Source: Limnomonas spitsbergensis
Lineage: Eukaryota; Chlorophyta; Chlorophyceae; Chlamydomonadales
Length of the DNA stretch: 64,000 bases
Reading direction: 5' to 3'
NCBI GenBank assembly: GCA_037349105.1
Contig: JAYJMM010000041.1
Location: 3,658,001 to 3,722,000, forward strand
The notes under the pieces were generated by a model that searched no databases, had not been told where the DNA came from, and was given only the letters and a program-made list of their open reading frames with translations. The translations under genes and the position numbers were made by a program. Below are positions 25,201 through 37,582 of this stretch, one piece after another. Positions within the stretch are counted from its first letter, which is position 1; each line of letters starts with the position of its first letter.

Positions 25201-28200
25201 TGCTGAACAGGCTATGTGTGGGATGTCTATATGGGGGGGGGGGGCACTGGCTGCTTTGCCCTGTCCTAGTCATAAATTTAGTTTGAATGGCCCCTCTCAT
25301 TTGACCCGTGCCTTGAGACTCTTGACCCCATCCCTCCATAAGCCTCCCACCTCCTCCTCCCTGCAGTTGCATGTCCTTCTGCAACGTACCCAGCAACCTG
25401 ATCCTGCAATTCATCACCAACTGGGGCGTCAGCGACTCCTTGGCGGGAATCTGCAATGAAACGGCTCAATGCACTACCGGTTACACCTGCGACACGAATG
25501 TCACACAGATGGTCCCGTGAGTTCAATTATGTTTGATTTTCCATATGGATTTTCCTTTTTGGATGGCGCTCTGAACCTGCAGTAAAGGCTCTTTTACGGC
25601 TGTGGTTCTGCAGTAATAATGACTTTACCCATGGTATATGTGGTAGAGCTGAGATGCCCACTGTCTTCACAAGGCTGAAGCCCCCCTTCTCCCACTCATC
25701 CAACTCTCCACCGCAGCACGCCATTCTACACAACGTGCAGCGGCCTCTCCTTCCAGGACGTCAACCTGACGGGTGTTTGCCAGTCCGCGAGCGCTGGCAT
25801 GACGCAGGCATTCTTCGATCCCTACTCCGCCACAGTTGTCGTCGCACTCAACACTAACGCCGCCTATGCCTCGATCAAGTGCAGCACGGTGGGTGCCAAG
25901 GAGGGGGGGAGTTTACCTGATGCATTAGTTTGGCTTGTTTCGCACTGTGCCCTACTGCTGGCGTGACCACCATTTGGACCCATGAACATAACAGTGAAAA
26001 CAGCAAGAGACGGACAGCGGGAGAATGTTGTGTGAGGCGCTCCTCGCAACTGGGCCACGCAGGAGTATGCCCCCCTACTAACTCTGCCCCCTCCACCCAA
26101 CTGCCTAACCCATAATTTTGCTCCCCCACTTCACTTTCCCTCCTTCAATCGTGAACCCTCATTATCCCCTTTGAACCCCCTCTCAGGTGTTTGACAGCAC
26201 GACCATGGCCCTGCTGGGTGCTGAGGCAGACTGTGTGGTTCCGGGGGTCGGAGGCTACTACGCTGATGGGGATGACCCTGGCTTCATGTACATCTTCCTA
26301 TCGGGCACATGGAGCGTCACACCAGGGTCCACACTCACTTTCAAATCCGGCCAGACTGCGCTCTTGGATGTGGTGACCGGTCGCAGGCTCACCGGCAGCG
26401 TGACACTGAACACGGTGGCCAGCCAATTCAGCTGCGGGTGCGTGGTGGTGTGCAGTTTGCGATATATCACCATCATCAAACCACCACTGGGTTGATGGGG
26501 TTTGGGCAGTGAGTCTGGCTGTTCCAGGCCTCCTCGACTAAGTGCTGTGAGGTGGCTGATTTTTTGCTGGTGTATTATACAATGGGGCAGGTGAGGGGTG
26601 AAGAAAGAGCTTGTTTTTTTTTCCAGTAGCAATCTGATGGTCCTGTTTTCAGCACATGACTGACCGTTGACGCATGAGAAATCCACTAGCCATCCGAGCC
26701 TCAACACTGCCTGTTCATACCTCCGGCATTTCCAACGTGGACTTATTTGTGCACGGAAATGTTCAGTGATCTTGTCCCTCCCTCTTTTTCACATTCGCAG
26801 GAGGAGTGTGTACCCCTGGAGTGCTACAATTGATTTTACCATTGGATCTGTGTCAGCCACGTGCTCAGAACCCCAGGCCGTCATATCAGCCCCCTTGGAT
26901 GTGTTCCCCGCATGCCCTGATTCGACCTCGTCAACTTCAATGACCTTGGACGGCACTTTTTCGTACGACCCCTTCGGAAAGGTGTGTTTCTGTCATTGTC
27001 AATTACAGCCCTTATGGTAGCTGAATTGCTTAGTTGAGTTTCAGTCACTGTTATTTCAATGAAAATTCAGCTACATTTACCATGAAGGGACCGCAATTAA
27101 TCACACAATTTCTGAATTACGGCGCAATTGCACAGCAGTGGTTGCTTTGCTAGCTGTCTTAACTGCTGGGGATTGGCTCACAACATCGATCCATGGGGGA
27201 TAAATAGTCCCCCCCAGACCCATTTATTAAACAAACTGTTGGCGAGCCTGCAGGATGTGTCCTGTATAAGTGCGCGACACTGCTTATCTAATATGTACTG
27301 GTCCACCTTCGCTGGGCCTTCCAGCGGCTACCCCTGGGCCAATTCACTCTGGATTTGGTCAAACATGGATTGTCCTCCGGCCGGTAGCCCAAGCAGTAGG
27401 GCTGGCTGCACCAGAGGCGTGTGGCCAAGGGCCTCAGTGTAGCTCAACTGAGCTGATGTTGTGTACCACTCACTAATAAAAATTGTGGGACGGTTAGGGA
27501 AAGTCGGCCTGGCCCGGCCAGTTGGATCTCCCCCAGCCACACTGTGACAGACCCCCGGTGATGGCCCTCACCCCATCTACTTTAGGATCTATGGTCCAGG
27601 ATCTTCCTCACCCTAGTACCTGAACCTTGATTCAATACCTGGACGCCCCCCCAGATCCAGAGGGCCCAAACCCTTACTAACCTTGAACCCTCCCCCCCTG
27701 TCAGTGATTGACCCACCCGCCTGCTGCCCCACAATCTTCCATGCAGGCCCTGACCTACATGTGGGCCTACATTGGTCCTGACACGACAAGCACGCTGGCA
27801 CAAGCTATTGCCGCACAGTCAAATATGTCAACAGTCGTGATAACAGGCGAACAGGTAGGGGCCATTCGTGCGGTAAAACCCTATTTTCACTTAAACCCTA
27901 TTTTCACTGTTCCCCTTCACTTCAACATCAGAGAAACCCACAACCCTCACATGGCAACCTTCACTGTTCACGACAAAACCATCTTCTTCACATGACCATG
28001 CCACTCTTCACATCCGCCCCTTAACCCTGGGCGGATGTGAAGAGTGGCATGGTCAGGTTACTCGCCCAAAAATGTCACTAAAAATCCACATGTAGCCCAC
28101 GTGGCCGCTAGCCTGAACACGTCGTCATCAACCTAAACAAGGCACTCATAACCTCCTCGGGTCATTCTTCACCCTGGGTCACACCTGCTGCATTCAGGTG

Positions 28201-31200
28201 AACAACCTGACACCTGGTACCCACAGCTACTCCCTCACTGTGACCAGCTTCCTCGACATCACCAGCGTCACCACCTGGGTCACCACCATGGGTGGTGACA
28301 GTGAAACCTCAACCACTCGAGCACCGCTGCTGCTGCTCTACGCGCCGCCTGTACTGACTGTGATTGTCACTGACGGCTTGCTGATTGAGGTGGGTAACGC
28401 GGGACAAAAGCCACACAGCTTGCTTGATGTACCGCAATATGTGCTTGAAATAGGCAGGTTCAGCTACAGTTCACCACACCTGAAATACCCTCCTGGCTCT
28501 GGCCAGAAGCTAATCAACTGGTCAGAAATGCTGCCTGGCCCTCATACCAAAAGCCAGTTGCAGTTGGCAAACCGCGGGGTGATTTCCCAAGGTAGTAGGA
28601 CGGTATGGAGTTCTGACAATCGGATAGGCTTACCACAACCTGCGCAGTATGTCCCATTCACCAATCTGCCATAATGGTAGTCCCACGCACCCCCAAACCA
28701 TTCCCAGTGCTCCCAAGCCCATTTTCGGCTGTGAGGTCACCAATGGCAGGCTGCCCTGGTGTCATTCGGCTGCCACCATCCCAATTGTGACAAAACCTGA
28801 ACTAGTATAGCCGGCAGCCCCAGCACAATGGTTATTCACAATTGGGCACAATCCAGCGGCCGCTGCGTTCCTGATGTGTATCGAGACATGGGAAAAAGAA
28901 ACCTTCCCCTGCAAGCATGTAGTCTCTTACTCGAATCCCCTGCACTGCCCTCAGTCTGGCATTGACATGGTGTCTGTGTGCGGCACTGCCAACGTCTTCT
29001 TCCGCTGGACGACTAACGTCACGAAGTTCCTCAACAACGTGTCGCAGCCCACGCTCTATATGTCCAGTGAGTGCCTGCATCCAGCACCCGTTTCAAGCAC
29101 AAGTCCGCAGGTGCTGGTAACAGTTGGTGGAGGATGTGTGATTTTGTATTTATATGTTCGGTGTCAGCCGTCTAGTTTCGTCCTATTCGGCCTCTCCCCC
29201 CCTCCTTTCTTGTCTCCCTCCTCTCTTGTTTCCTTCCTCTTACACAAACACAAGCACGGTGTTCTCTTTGAGGGACTCGCTTCACAAAATGATAAATAAG
29301 CGTGTGAGAGGTAAAAGCTACCCCAGTCCTTCACCTAACTCCACACACGCACACAAACCTCATCCCTCACTCTACCCCTGGCTGTACGCAGATGCTGACC
29401 TCCAGGCCAGCATGGCGGCCAGCAAGCTCCCGCTCAACAAGCCTATCATCTTCACACTTACGGCCTCCTTCTCCTCTGACTTCACTGGAGCCTCGACGCA
29501 GCAAAGCGTGAGTGCAGAATCTCCTCGCTTGACAGTGTTTCATGTAGGGGGATAAAGTTGAGACGCAGCGGACATTTCCCGACCAGGGACATGCATGCTG
29601 CCGGAATTCCCGAAACTCTAGCCAGAGGCCAAGGTTGGGGATGATCAGGCCCGAAGCGGCTGCAAACATGGTACAAGTAAAACTTCCTACTTGCCAAACT
29701 TCTTAAATCCCAATCATGGTAGCCGCATCTATAAGAGGGTGTTGTCGTTGTTCTAAGGGAGGAGAGTTGGTTCTAAGCTGCTGAATCCTCTGTCGCTTGT
29801 ACCTGACCCCTCTTGTCCTCACCCTCCCCAGCTCCAGCCTGTCAAGCTTACCCTTCACCTGTCTCCCCTGCCTCCGTCCAGTTGGTCGTGCGGATCCTGG
29901 GCGCCCCGCTGCTCACCGAGATTGTCGGGCCAGCTGGCACGATCGACGCCGCGTCCAATATCCAATTCAACGTCTCCACGGTTGACCCTAGCAACGCTAA
30001 TGCTGCGTTCGCTTATACGTGGAAGTCCATCGATTCAAATGGCAACGCATGTGCACAGGGACGGAAGTCCACCAACGGCTCAGTCGCACTCAGCCCGACA
30101 AGTGGCATGACCAGCGGCGTCCTGTGTACGTACTTCTGCACGTCCGTCACTCAAGATGGAAGAAATGCGACCGCCAGCATATCCATTCAACCGGTGGTGA
30201 GTCGAAAATAAAACAGTGTCTGGTTTTTGAAAAACGAATATGCTCAGAAGAACCCTGAAGCCCTCGAGCCCTTGTCACGACAGCACCAGGCTGCTTTTTA
30301 TCATGCAATCGGACACTATTATGCCTGGAGCATGTCAGGTGGTGCAAGACCAGGGGCCCCTGCAGGGGGTACACAACTTGTTTTCACCCTAATCCCTGTC
30401 CACACCTGTCTCCTCCGGCCTATAACCAACCGCTTTCCTGCTCCTGCTCGCCTTTTTCATATGACGGCGAGGGCCACATGCACACCCGTATTTGTTTTAA
30501 CGTCTCATGGTGTCTAGTGTTGGGCAGCCGGCCTCTCTCCTTGTTAAGTCCTGGCAAAAGAACCACTGTTAGCGCCCCAGGTTTCCGAAAGCTTGGCGGC
30601 CAGCCTTACACTTTGTCCAGGTAAGATACCATATGCCCATTGAATACCCACCCCCTCTCTCTCACTCCCACCATGACCCCCTTTGCCCCCTCCTCACAGG
30701 CTGTCGCCGCAGGCGTCCGCATCCCAAGTGGCACCCTCACTCGTACCTGTTCGGGCGGCCCCTGCCCCCCCAACCTGGTGCCCACCAACTACATGTCCCT
30801 TAGCATCGTGCTGGACCCTTACTTCAGCGATGCAGTGATCACGTGGACCTCGGCCCAGGTGGCAGGCCTTGCAAAATCAGGCTCATACACGGACCCAGTA
30901 CTGCTCGTCACCCCGGACATGGTGAGCATGATATGCAGTGTTGGGCTCTGATACGGCATAAGGGACTCAAATGTTTGTAAGATGGTGTGTTACACTGCAG
31001 AACACTATATGTGGATTGAAGCACCGCAAATATTTTGTGATACTGACAAAAGCCCGGATATGAATCGCCCACACTAGTGATATGCATGATTGGAATGTCT
31101 GCCATGATGGAGATCAATCTGTGTGAAGACCTGAAGTTTGATACGCACAGGACATGCATGATTTGGCAGGCTGGCCATCTACTGCTGTGTGATTGCTGGT

Positions 31201-34200
31201 GAAGCAGCAGGGCCTGCCAAGCAAGATACTTGTGTCCGTAGGCTGAACTATTGCCGAACCAAACCTCGACGAAGATGTTGTGTTGCTAAAACGCCCTGGA
31301 GACACGGACCTGAATCTCTGCCCCCTACTGCCCCCCCCTCTCTTTGTGGGCTGCAGGTTAAAGGCTTGTCCTCGATCACCTTTGTGTGCAGCATTGTATC
31401 TCGCAGTGTGACCGGCGCTGTGCAGCAGACCTTCCCTATTGCACGGGCACCGTCATGCTCAGGGGCAGGTGGCATCTGGTGAGAGAGCTGATCTAGTTTG
31501 ATCCTTACTATTTTTGTGTCCTGGTGCCATCGCACAGTGGAAAGGCTTCAGTCAGAGATTTAGCAGGCTCGGGAGAGTTCCCCCAGTTTTGCTATGGTGA
31601 TCGCCTGGCGGCCCTCAACGCGGAACAGCGAGCAACAAAAGGAACAGGTGTCCCTGCCTCATTCTATTTCCACAGACGCGCTGCCTCCTAATGGTAGTTC
31701 CTACTAGTAGTCCTCTCCCACTGCAGGCCCTCACGCCCCCCCCCCCTTCTCTCTCCTCCAAAACACAAGTAATCCCCAAACCTGAACGAACTGCAAAGCC
31801 AAAGAGTCCCCAAACCTTTGTCTAACCTGAATCCTAAAAAATCTTTCAACCCTGACGAGTCCCCTCCTCCCTACCCCTGTTCCCCTGTCAGCTATGTCCT
31901 CTCTGACATCGTAAGTACCTTCCTTGAGGAGTCTATCACTGTCACGGTTGTCTCGGTGTCCACTTCTTCTGGAGCCAAGGTGCAGTCCTACAACTGGGGC
32001 ACTGTCAACGTGGCGACGGGCGTGGAGGCCTTTGTCGGGACATCAGCAACACCTAGCTACACCTTCAGCAACTTCGGCGCAGGCAAAACCAGCTTTTATG
32101 TCACTGTGACTGACAGTCGAGGCTCAAGTTTCAAAATCTACACCACAGAGGTGAGCAACAGATGAGGTGCTTTGCCTTCCCTCATTGTAAACTTCGTTCA
32201 GGAGCTGAGTTCAAGCGAGTTATAGCCTCTTTCTCACGTTTTGATGGGCATGATGCAGATGCGGCCTCAGCCCATGCCCACACTGTTTCCTTGACCCATT
32301 TGCCCCCGTTGTGTGTAGTTTTCTCTCCTTGCCCCTGGCTTAACCCCCCTGCCCCTTCCCTCGATGTGCACCGCCAGGTCATCACCATCATCGATCCAAC
32401 GGCCACTCTTGCTGCTGCTCGCCGTCATATGTTGGTCATGTTGGCTCCCCGAGCCCAGCGCCAGCTGGCGGTCGCTGCGGCATGCATAGTCAACACCACA
32501 TACCTTACCACAAAGCTGAATGACGCCACGGCCTTCCTCGACAAATCGCCAACAGCTGACAACCTCATCACTAAGTTGACAGCACTGTCTCAGGTATATT
32601 TTGGCTGGACGAGACAATGTGTGAGGCTGGGTGCCGAGCCCTTGAAACAGGAAAAACAGACCGGCTGTTTATGTACTTCTATGCCAGGTGGTCTCTGGCA
32701 GGGAGACTGTCTAGTAAGTGTCTTGGGGGGGGGGGAAGTGGGGGGCAGCTGCCTTTGGCTAGGCCACATCAGACTCAGCTACCTCTAAGGAAGTTGTTTT
32801 GACCCTGAGAAAGCCGTATTGACCTTGACCAAGGGCAGCCGGCTGATACAGGAATGGGCTAGGGCTGGCGAGGTCTCAAAATTAGTACAAACAAAACCAT
32901 AACTCGGTCTGCCAGGTGCAGCCTCTAGGGCTTCTTGGTTCCATGACCATCATCAGGGCTTGTTGCGCTGCCGTCCGTAATCTGGGTTGTATCTGAGTTT
33001 TAGCTACCGTATCAGGATAAGAATATAAAACAGCAGCACTGAAAGCAACTGGGTCTGCATTACTTATTTTCCAGCCTGAGCAAAAACTTGTGTTCTAATT
33101 AACCCTGAACATACAACATACACCCTGGACACTGATCCTGGCCCCCCTGCCTCTTTTGCGGTGCAGGTGTTCAGCTACTCATACTGCATGGTCCCAGCTG
33201 ACGTCGCTGCACTTGGCTCGTCTGCTTGCCCGCTGATGCGCTCGTACCTGGGCCTCATCCTCAACAGCACGTCGCTCAACACCAAGAACTCTGCCCAGAC
33301 GCAGAAGGCAGTGCTGGTACGTAGGGCAGGATGTGTGAGGATACATCCATCTAACTGTATGGTGTGTTGATGGCGCGGATGGGGCTTCAGCCCTTCTTTG
33401 ACCCGCAATCCCCTAGGTGTTGAGTCTTTTTTATTTCTTACTACGATTATATTAACGAGTTATGTTCTGTCCCCCAATGCTTTCTTACCTGGATAAGGAT
33501 GGGGTGCTAAATGGTCCCATGGTCCCCCCAAAGCTTTCCTGCCCTGGCCCCCAAAAGCTTCCCCACTGCTTCCCCTGCCATAGCACTGCAATGCTCCCCC
33601 TGGTGTTTCTCTGAGCCTCTAGCCTCCCGTAGCCTCCCTAAATATTCCTGAGCCTCTGACCTCCCTAATAGGCCCCCAATGTATTATAATCCAATGGTGC
33701 CCCAATGCTTGTGTATTCCCCTGGAGATCCTTGAGGCCATGTTGCCACTGCCTCCTTTCAGGCGGCCTACCTCTTGGCCAACCTGACTGCGCCCTACGTC
33801 AACCTCCAGTGTGCTGCTGCCGACTCCGCCGATATCTGCAGCAAGATCAGCAGCCTATCAGGGTTTTATAGCACAGCCATCACCGCCTCCGGCAGCTCTC
33901 CTAACAATGCAACGATTGGACAGGTAATGTTGGGGATGTGGCTTTGTGATAACTTCAAGTAGGAGAACAACTATTGTTGCTGCTTACAAAATGACTTGGC
34001 AGTCTCCGGCTACAATTAAGCATTCCAGCTACAACTCAGCTCCGCTCGAACCCTCCGTTAGGGACTTAATGTGCATCATTCCTTGGGCCTCTGGCTGGAC
34101 GTCTGTCTATGTTTGGGTTCTTCAAGCCTTCAATTCAGGGGTGGCATGCTGAAGTACCGAGCCGTGACTAATGAGAACTGACCACCAAAAGTTGTAGTGT

Positions 34201-37200
34201 TGGTGTACAAGGGATTGCCTGCAGTACTGCTGCTGAGACAGTCCCATTCTAGAGTCTGGCAAGCCACTTCTGTATACTGCCCCTTGACCCACCTGCCTGT
34301 CTACTACTATCTTCCCCCTGCTGCCCACAGCCTTTTCCCCACTACTGCCCCCCCCCCTTCCCCACTGCCTGTCTCCCTTGCCCTACTCCCACCTTATGCA
34401 CTCTGCCCCCAATTCTAACCCCGCCCCCTCCCACACGCAGTTTGTCGGTGCCCAGACCATGTGCGCAATCAACGCCGTGGTGCCTGCTGTATCCCCCTCT
34501 GGCCGCCGCTCGATTCTTGCGTCCACAACTGACGGTCTATCAACACAGTTCCAGAGCAAATTGAATGCACTCACACTTCTGGCGTCCTCGTTGCGTGCGG
34601 TGCCTACCCATCGCCGCTCGCTGGCCACAGCTGCCGCTACCCCTGCGAGTGTGCTGCTGACGCTCTCAGCATCGTACATGGCTGCTGCACGCAGCATGCT
34701 GTCCCTCGTCGGCCCCGGCTTGCCACAGGTGAGGGCCAGTTCCTCTTTCAGGTTCAGCTACACAATAGCTACATTCGAATTGCACAGCAGCTTCAAAATG
34801 AGTCCCCAGGTGCGGCCATGTGTGCTGCTAGGGCCTGCGGCCAGGTGCTGTTCCAGGATGGGTAGCCCTCGGTCATTAAGCTGTAGAAAGGCATAGTGGC
34901 CTGTTCAGAATTAGTTCTGTGCTCAAAACTATCTCTGTAGGGCCTCCCTAACAGGGTCACCTGAGCCGGGAGAGCCACCCCAGCTGTGCCCATTTTGATA
35001 GCAGCATGCTGCCTGGTGTGGGCAGACAGGTGTTCTGCCTCCACCCGCATTCCTCACTCTCCTCCCTTCCCGATGCCCCTCTCACAGGCTTCTTTTGTAG
35101 ATCCCAACAATGTATATTCCATATCTGAGGTGTCGGATGTGGCAACGGGCCTTACAAGTACCTCCATCAAGCCTACTCTCACGCTGGGGAAAACAACGGT
35201 GAGCTCTTGCTAGGCTCGTGACTGAGGGGAGTAATTGGCCTGTGCACTTCAGCTCGGTCACTCATGGCCAATGGGGCATGCAGATTTGGCTTAAATAACA
35301 CTTTCACACATTTGTTTGTAACTGGATGTGAAGCCCGCATTACCTAGAATTATATTGCCACTGGAGTACCATCAATTCATTATGATGGAAGACCATGGCT
35401 TCATGAGCATAAACAAGAAACTCAGAGAGGTTGAGCAGCATCAAAGTATGTCGCTGGAATCAATCCCATCTTGACCTGTTTGTTTGCAACTTGTACTGGG
35501 TGCTGCAAACCACCTGCAAGTTTGGCGGCAAGAGGCACTTCTTCCCCCCGCAGCCCTCCCCCCCCCTCCCCCCATCCTCTAACATCCTCCCCTGCCTCCC
35601 CCTATGCCCAGGTGTCATTCAATTCGGGCTACCAGGAGGCATGCAGAAGCATGTCCATCGCGCTGTGCCCTGCCACCGCCCTAACTCTCATGTCAGCAGC
35701 GTCGCTCCCGGCCGTGCTGGCCGCCTTTCCGCTGTCGGGCTCCTCGTGGATCCCGACCATGGGCACCAAAATAGTCACGGACAATGTGGTGGTCGTCGAC
35801 TTTGGAGCCAAGTCACCTGCCACGACCGGCAGCTCAATCTGCCCGAGCACTTACACTGCACAGGTGTGTGCGTGGGGAGGGGTGCTAGCTTTGAGCAGGC
35901 AGCGCTGATATGTGTGAAGAACCATCAATATGTGTGATGATGACTGGTATGTTCTTTTGGAAAGTCTGTTGCCCTCCCTGGTTTTCCAAAGCTGCAAGCT
36001 GTCTCATACGGCAGGTAGAGGCTGAAGACATTGTTTCAGAACACTTCATAAACCTCCACTAGCACACAGCCTGATTGAAACCCTGAATCCCATACAATAA
36101 CACAACCAGTGCTGTGCCTGCACGTAGTGGCTAAGATGGCTGAGTTTCAGTCACCAAAGATTCAAGGCACATCCAGCTACTTTTACCTGCAGGGAATTGA
36201 ATTGCTCACACGATTTCTGAATTATGGCACAATTGCACAACACTGAAACCTAAAAATGACCTCAATGAAACCCACCCAACCCACTTTGTAGGCATGCTTC
36301 ATCACTGTCACTGTTCCAGTCAGCATCTCCTTCAACGCCAGCAGGGCCACCCAGTGCCTGAGGTTAATTGACGGCATCGGTTGGTACCAGGACCAGCCAA
36401 GCTCCCTTGCGATTTCGCCGGGCAGCTTCAACGCATCGACCCGCACTGTTCAGTTCACCAGCCAGGGCGTGGGAAGCTTCATAATTGTGCAATACGATGC
36501 GGCACCACTGGCCAGCCCATCCCCACCCCCCCTTCCCCGCCCACCGCCCTCCCCCCCGATGCCGCCTCTCCTTCCCCCCTCCCCCCCGAAGCCATCTCCC
36601 CCTCCCCCTCCACCCCCGTCCCCTCCCCCCTCACCTCCCTCACCTCCCTTACCTCCCACACCTCCCTTTCCGCCCCCCAGACCTCCCTCCCCACCTCTTC
36701 CGTCGCCCCCTCCTCCGTCACCCCTTCCCCCACCTCCCTCCTTTCCCTTACCACCCCTACCTTCCCCACCTCTTCCCTTCCCCTCTCCCCCCTCGGATTT
36801 GTTGACCCCTCCTACTGGCACGCCTGCGCGGACCCCCCCAGCATTGCCTGACAATATACAGACTGTAGCACTCACCTTCGCCGGCGCAGACTACAATAAC
36901 CTGGTGACCAATGTGACTGCTGCTGCGGACTTCAACTCCACCGTCACCCAAGTGCTCACCAAAGGCTTTACTGGCCAAAACATCTCCGCCACCGTCACCG
37001 TCACTGGCCTCTCCGCCGGCTCCATCGTCGTCGCGGCGCTAGTCACCTTACCCGCTGGCACTAGTGCCAGCTCCGGACAGGCGACTGTGGCGCAGCTGCT
37101 AGCAAGCATCTCCTCGGGCTCAGTCGCGTTCCCTTCCAATTTCCTGGCCCTGTACCGTATCACCAGCATTCAGGGCACAGTGACCACGCCTGGCTACACT

Positions 37201-37365
37201 GCCCCGCCGCCGCCGCCGCCCAGCTCGACCTCGAGTAACAACAAGCTGGCCATCGGTCTGGGAGTGGGTCTCGGTGTTGGCGTCACTGTCATTATCGTCA
37301 TTATCGTAGTTCTGGTCATCATCAAGCGCAGGAAAGCCTCAGTAGGTCCTCAGGACACTGTGTGA
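13215..37365 (+). CDS. Giant hydroxyproline-rich, REJ-type single-pass surface glycoprotein (33 exons)
   Basis: Exons read from GT-AG sites: 13215-17366, 17772-17838, 19141-19198, 19556-20008, 20536-20743, 21085-21214, 21604-21701, 22123-22232, 22592-22676, 23268-23409, 23847-23971, 24189-24299, 24496-24739, 25123-25192, 25367-25516, 25717-25888, 26187-26437, 26801-26981, 27747-27854, 28198-28389, 28955-29066, 29392-29507, 29882-30196, 30700-30921, 31357-31478, 31892-32150, 32378-32593, 33167-33316, 33762-33923, 34441-34728, 35088-35198, 35612-35863, 36292-37365. All phases agree and the sum, 3501 codons plus stop, is divisible by three. The start is ATG 13215, giving a signal peptide (cleavage likely after residue 19, AMA|QS). 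Order: signal peptide, Pro-rich rod, Cys-rich modules, REJ/PKD-like region, second Pro-rich stretch, membrane helix, short basic tail. It should be secreted through the ER and anchored with a large extracellular part. REJ regions are known from polycystin-1 family proteins; a role in wall, flagellar surface or mating adhesion is inference. No GPS cleavage motif or channel was seen. Confidence 0.85.
13272..17111 (+). other. SPSPPPP/SPSPPDPSPPPP rod domain
   Basis: Residues about 20-1299 are almost pure (S/P) repeats, mainly a 36-bp unit encoding SPSPPDPSPPPP with SPSPPPP, SPSPLPP and SPSPPSP variants. In green algae such sequence is hydroxylated and arabinosylated and forms a stiff polyproline-II rod (family knowledge). 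Long open frames on the other strand and frames (VKGLGV, GGEGLG, HHQTLH repeats) are by-products of the tandem DNA. Confidence 0.93.
18230..18280 (+). other. Three contiguous perfect hairpins in intron 2
   Basis: CTCCACC-GAAA-GGTGGAG (18230-18247), GGGCCC-CAGA-GGGCCC (18247-18262) and CTCTCAC-TAAGT-GTGAGAG (18262-18280) abut each other and are bracketed by TGCTCC and GGAGCA. On RNA this gives a compact multi-stem fold with a GNRA tetraloop. It lies in the 1302-nt intron 2. No known RNA family recognised. Confidence 0.7.
23402..23605. repeat. Minisatellite starting at a 5' splice site (intron 10)
   Basis: Four to five diverged copies of a 45-57-bp unit containing AATGGTGTGTGCGCCTCCTG, CTGATCCTTGAATACAACTG and AAAT. 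The first copy includes the end of exon 10 and its donor (GAGAATG|GTGTGTG), so the array repeats the donor-like sequence several times. Confidence 0.8.
26801..35863 (+). other. REJ/PKD-like region (exons 18-32)
   Basis: Residues about 2209-3144. It opens with a segment ending in SMTLDGTFSYDPFGK, continues with LTYMWAYIG, then beta-rich segments with FRWTTNV, FTLTASF, AYTWKSID and VITWTSAQVAG. This is the spacing of the receptor-for-egg-jelly region of polycystin-1-like proteins. The later exons (27-31) are Ala/Leu-rich and helical. Assignment rests on motif resemblance; an HMM search is needed. Confidence 0.55.
27993..28055. repeat. Perfect 27-bp inverted repeat in intron 19
   Basis: TGACCATGCCACTC...CCGCCC (27993-28019) is exactly the reverse complement of 28029-28055, around a 9-nt loop. 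As RNA it would fold into a 27-bp perfect stem-loop. It sits in the 343-nt intron between exons 19 and 20. Confidence 0.93.
36514..37365 (+). other. Second Pro-rich stretch, juxtamembrane domain, TM helix and tail
   Basis: The last exon encodes about 100 residues of PPSPP-type sequence. About 120 residues follow with NISATVTVTGLSAGSIVVAA (SEA-like in feel, unproven), a PPPPPP linker, a membrane helix at about residues 3463-3488 (LAIGLGVGLGVGV then a Val/Ile run), and the tail KRRKASVGPQDTV. The positive residues directly after the helix place the tail in the cytosol. Confidence 0.8.
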
Positions 37366-37582
37366 CCGGGGAACAGTGTTTGTTGCCCCTTTCTGCGCAG
37401 TCCCCCTCACAGTTGCTTAACAACGCATAGCCGTTAGTTGTGATGTTGTGATACTTGTTTAAGTTGAAGTGTGGAGTCAATAGCGCACTCCAGTAATCTA
37501 TAATGAGATTCAACGTAGGAGTGTCCATTTAGTGGCATGAAACGTACTATTCTGTTTGTATGAGGCGGGAGGTAAGACAAGC

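Larger units (their letters stand above)
17112..26437 (+). other. Cys-rich ectodomain modules (exons 1-17)
   Basis: Residues about 1300-2208 contain many units of the form C-x2-C...GC-x-W...C, for example GGCIWQNATC, GGCSWNGTLC, TGCAWNSQSLTC and SYCAWNPDNM. This pattern resembles PSI-type disulfide modules. Exon boundaries roughly follow the modules. Numerous N-x-S/T sites fit an extracellular location. The assignment to PSI-like modules is by pattern only. Confidence 0.6.
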
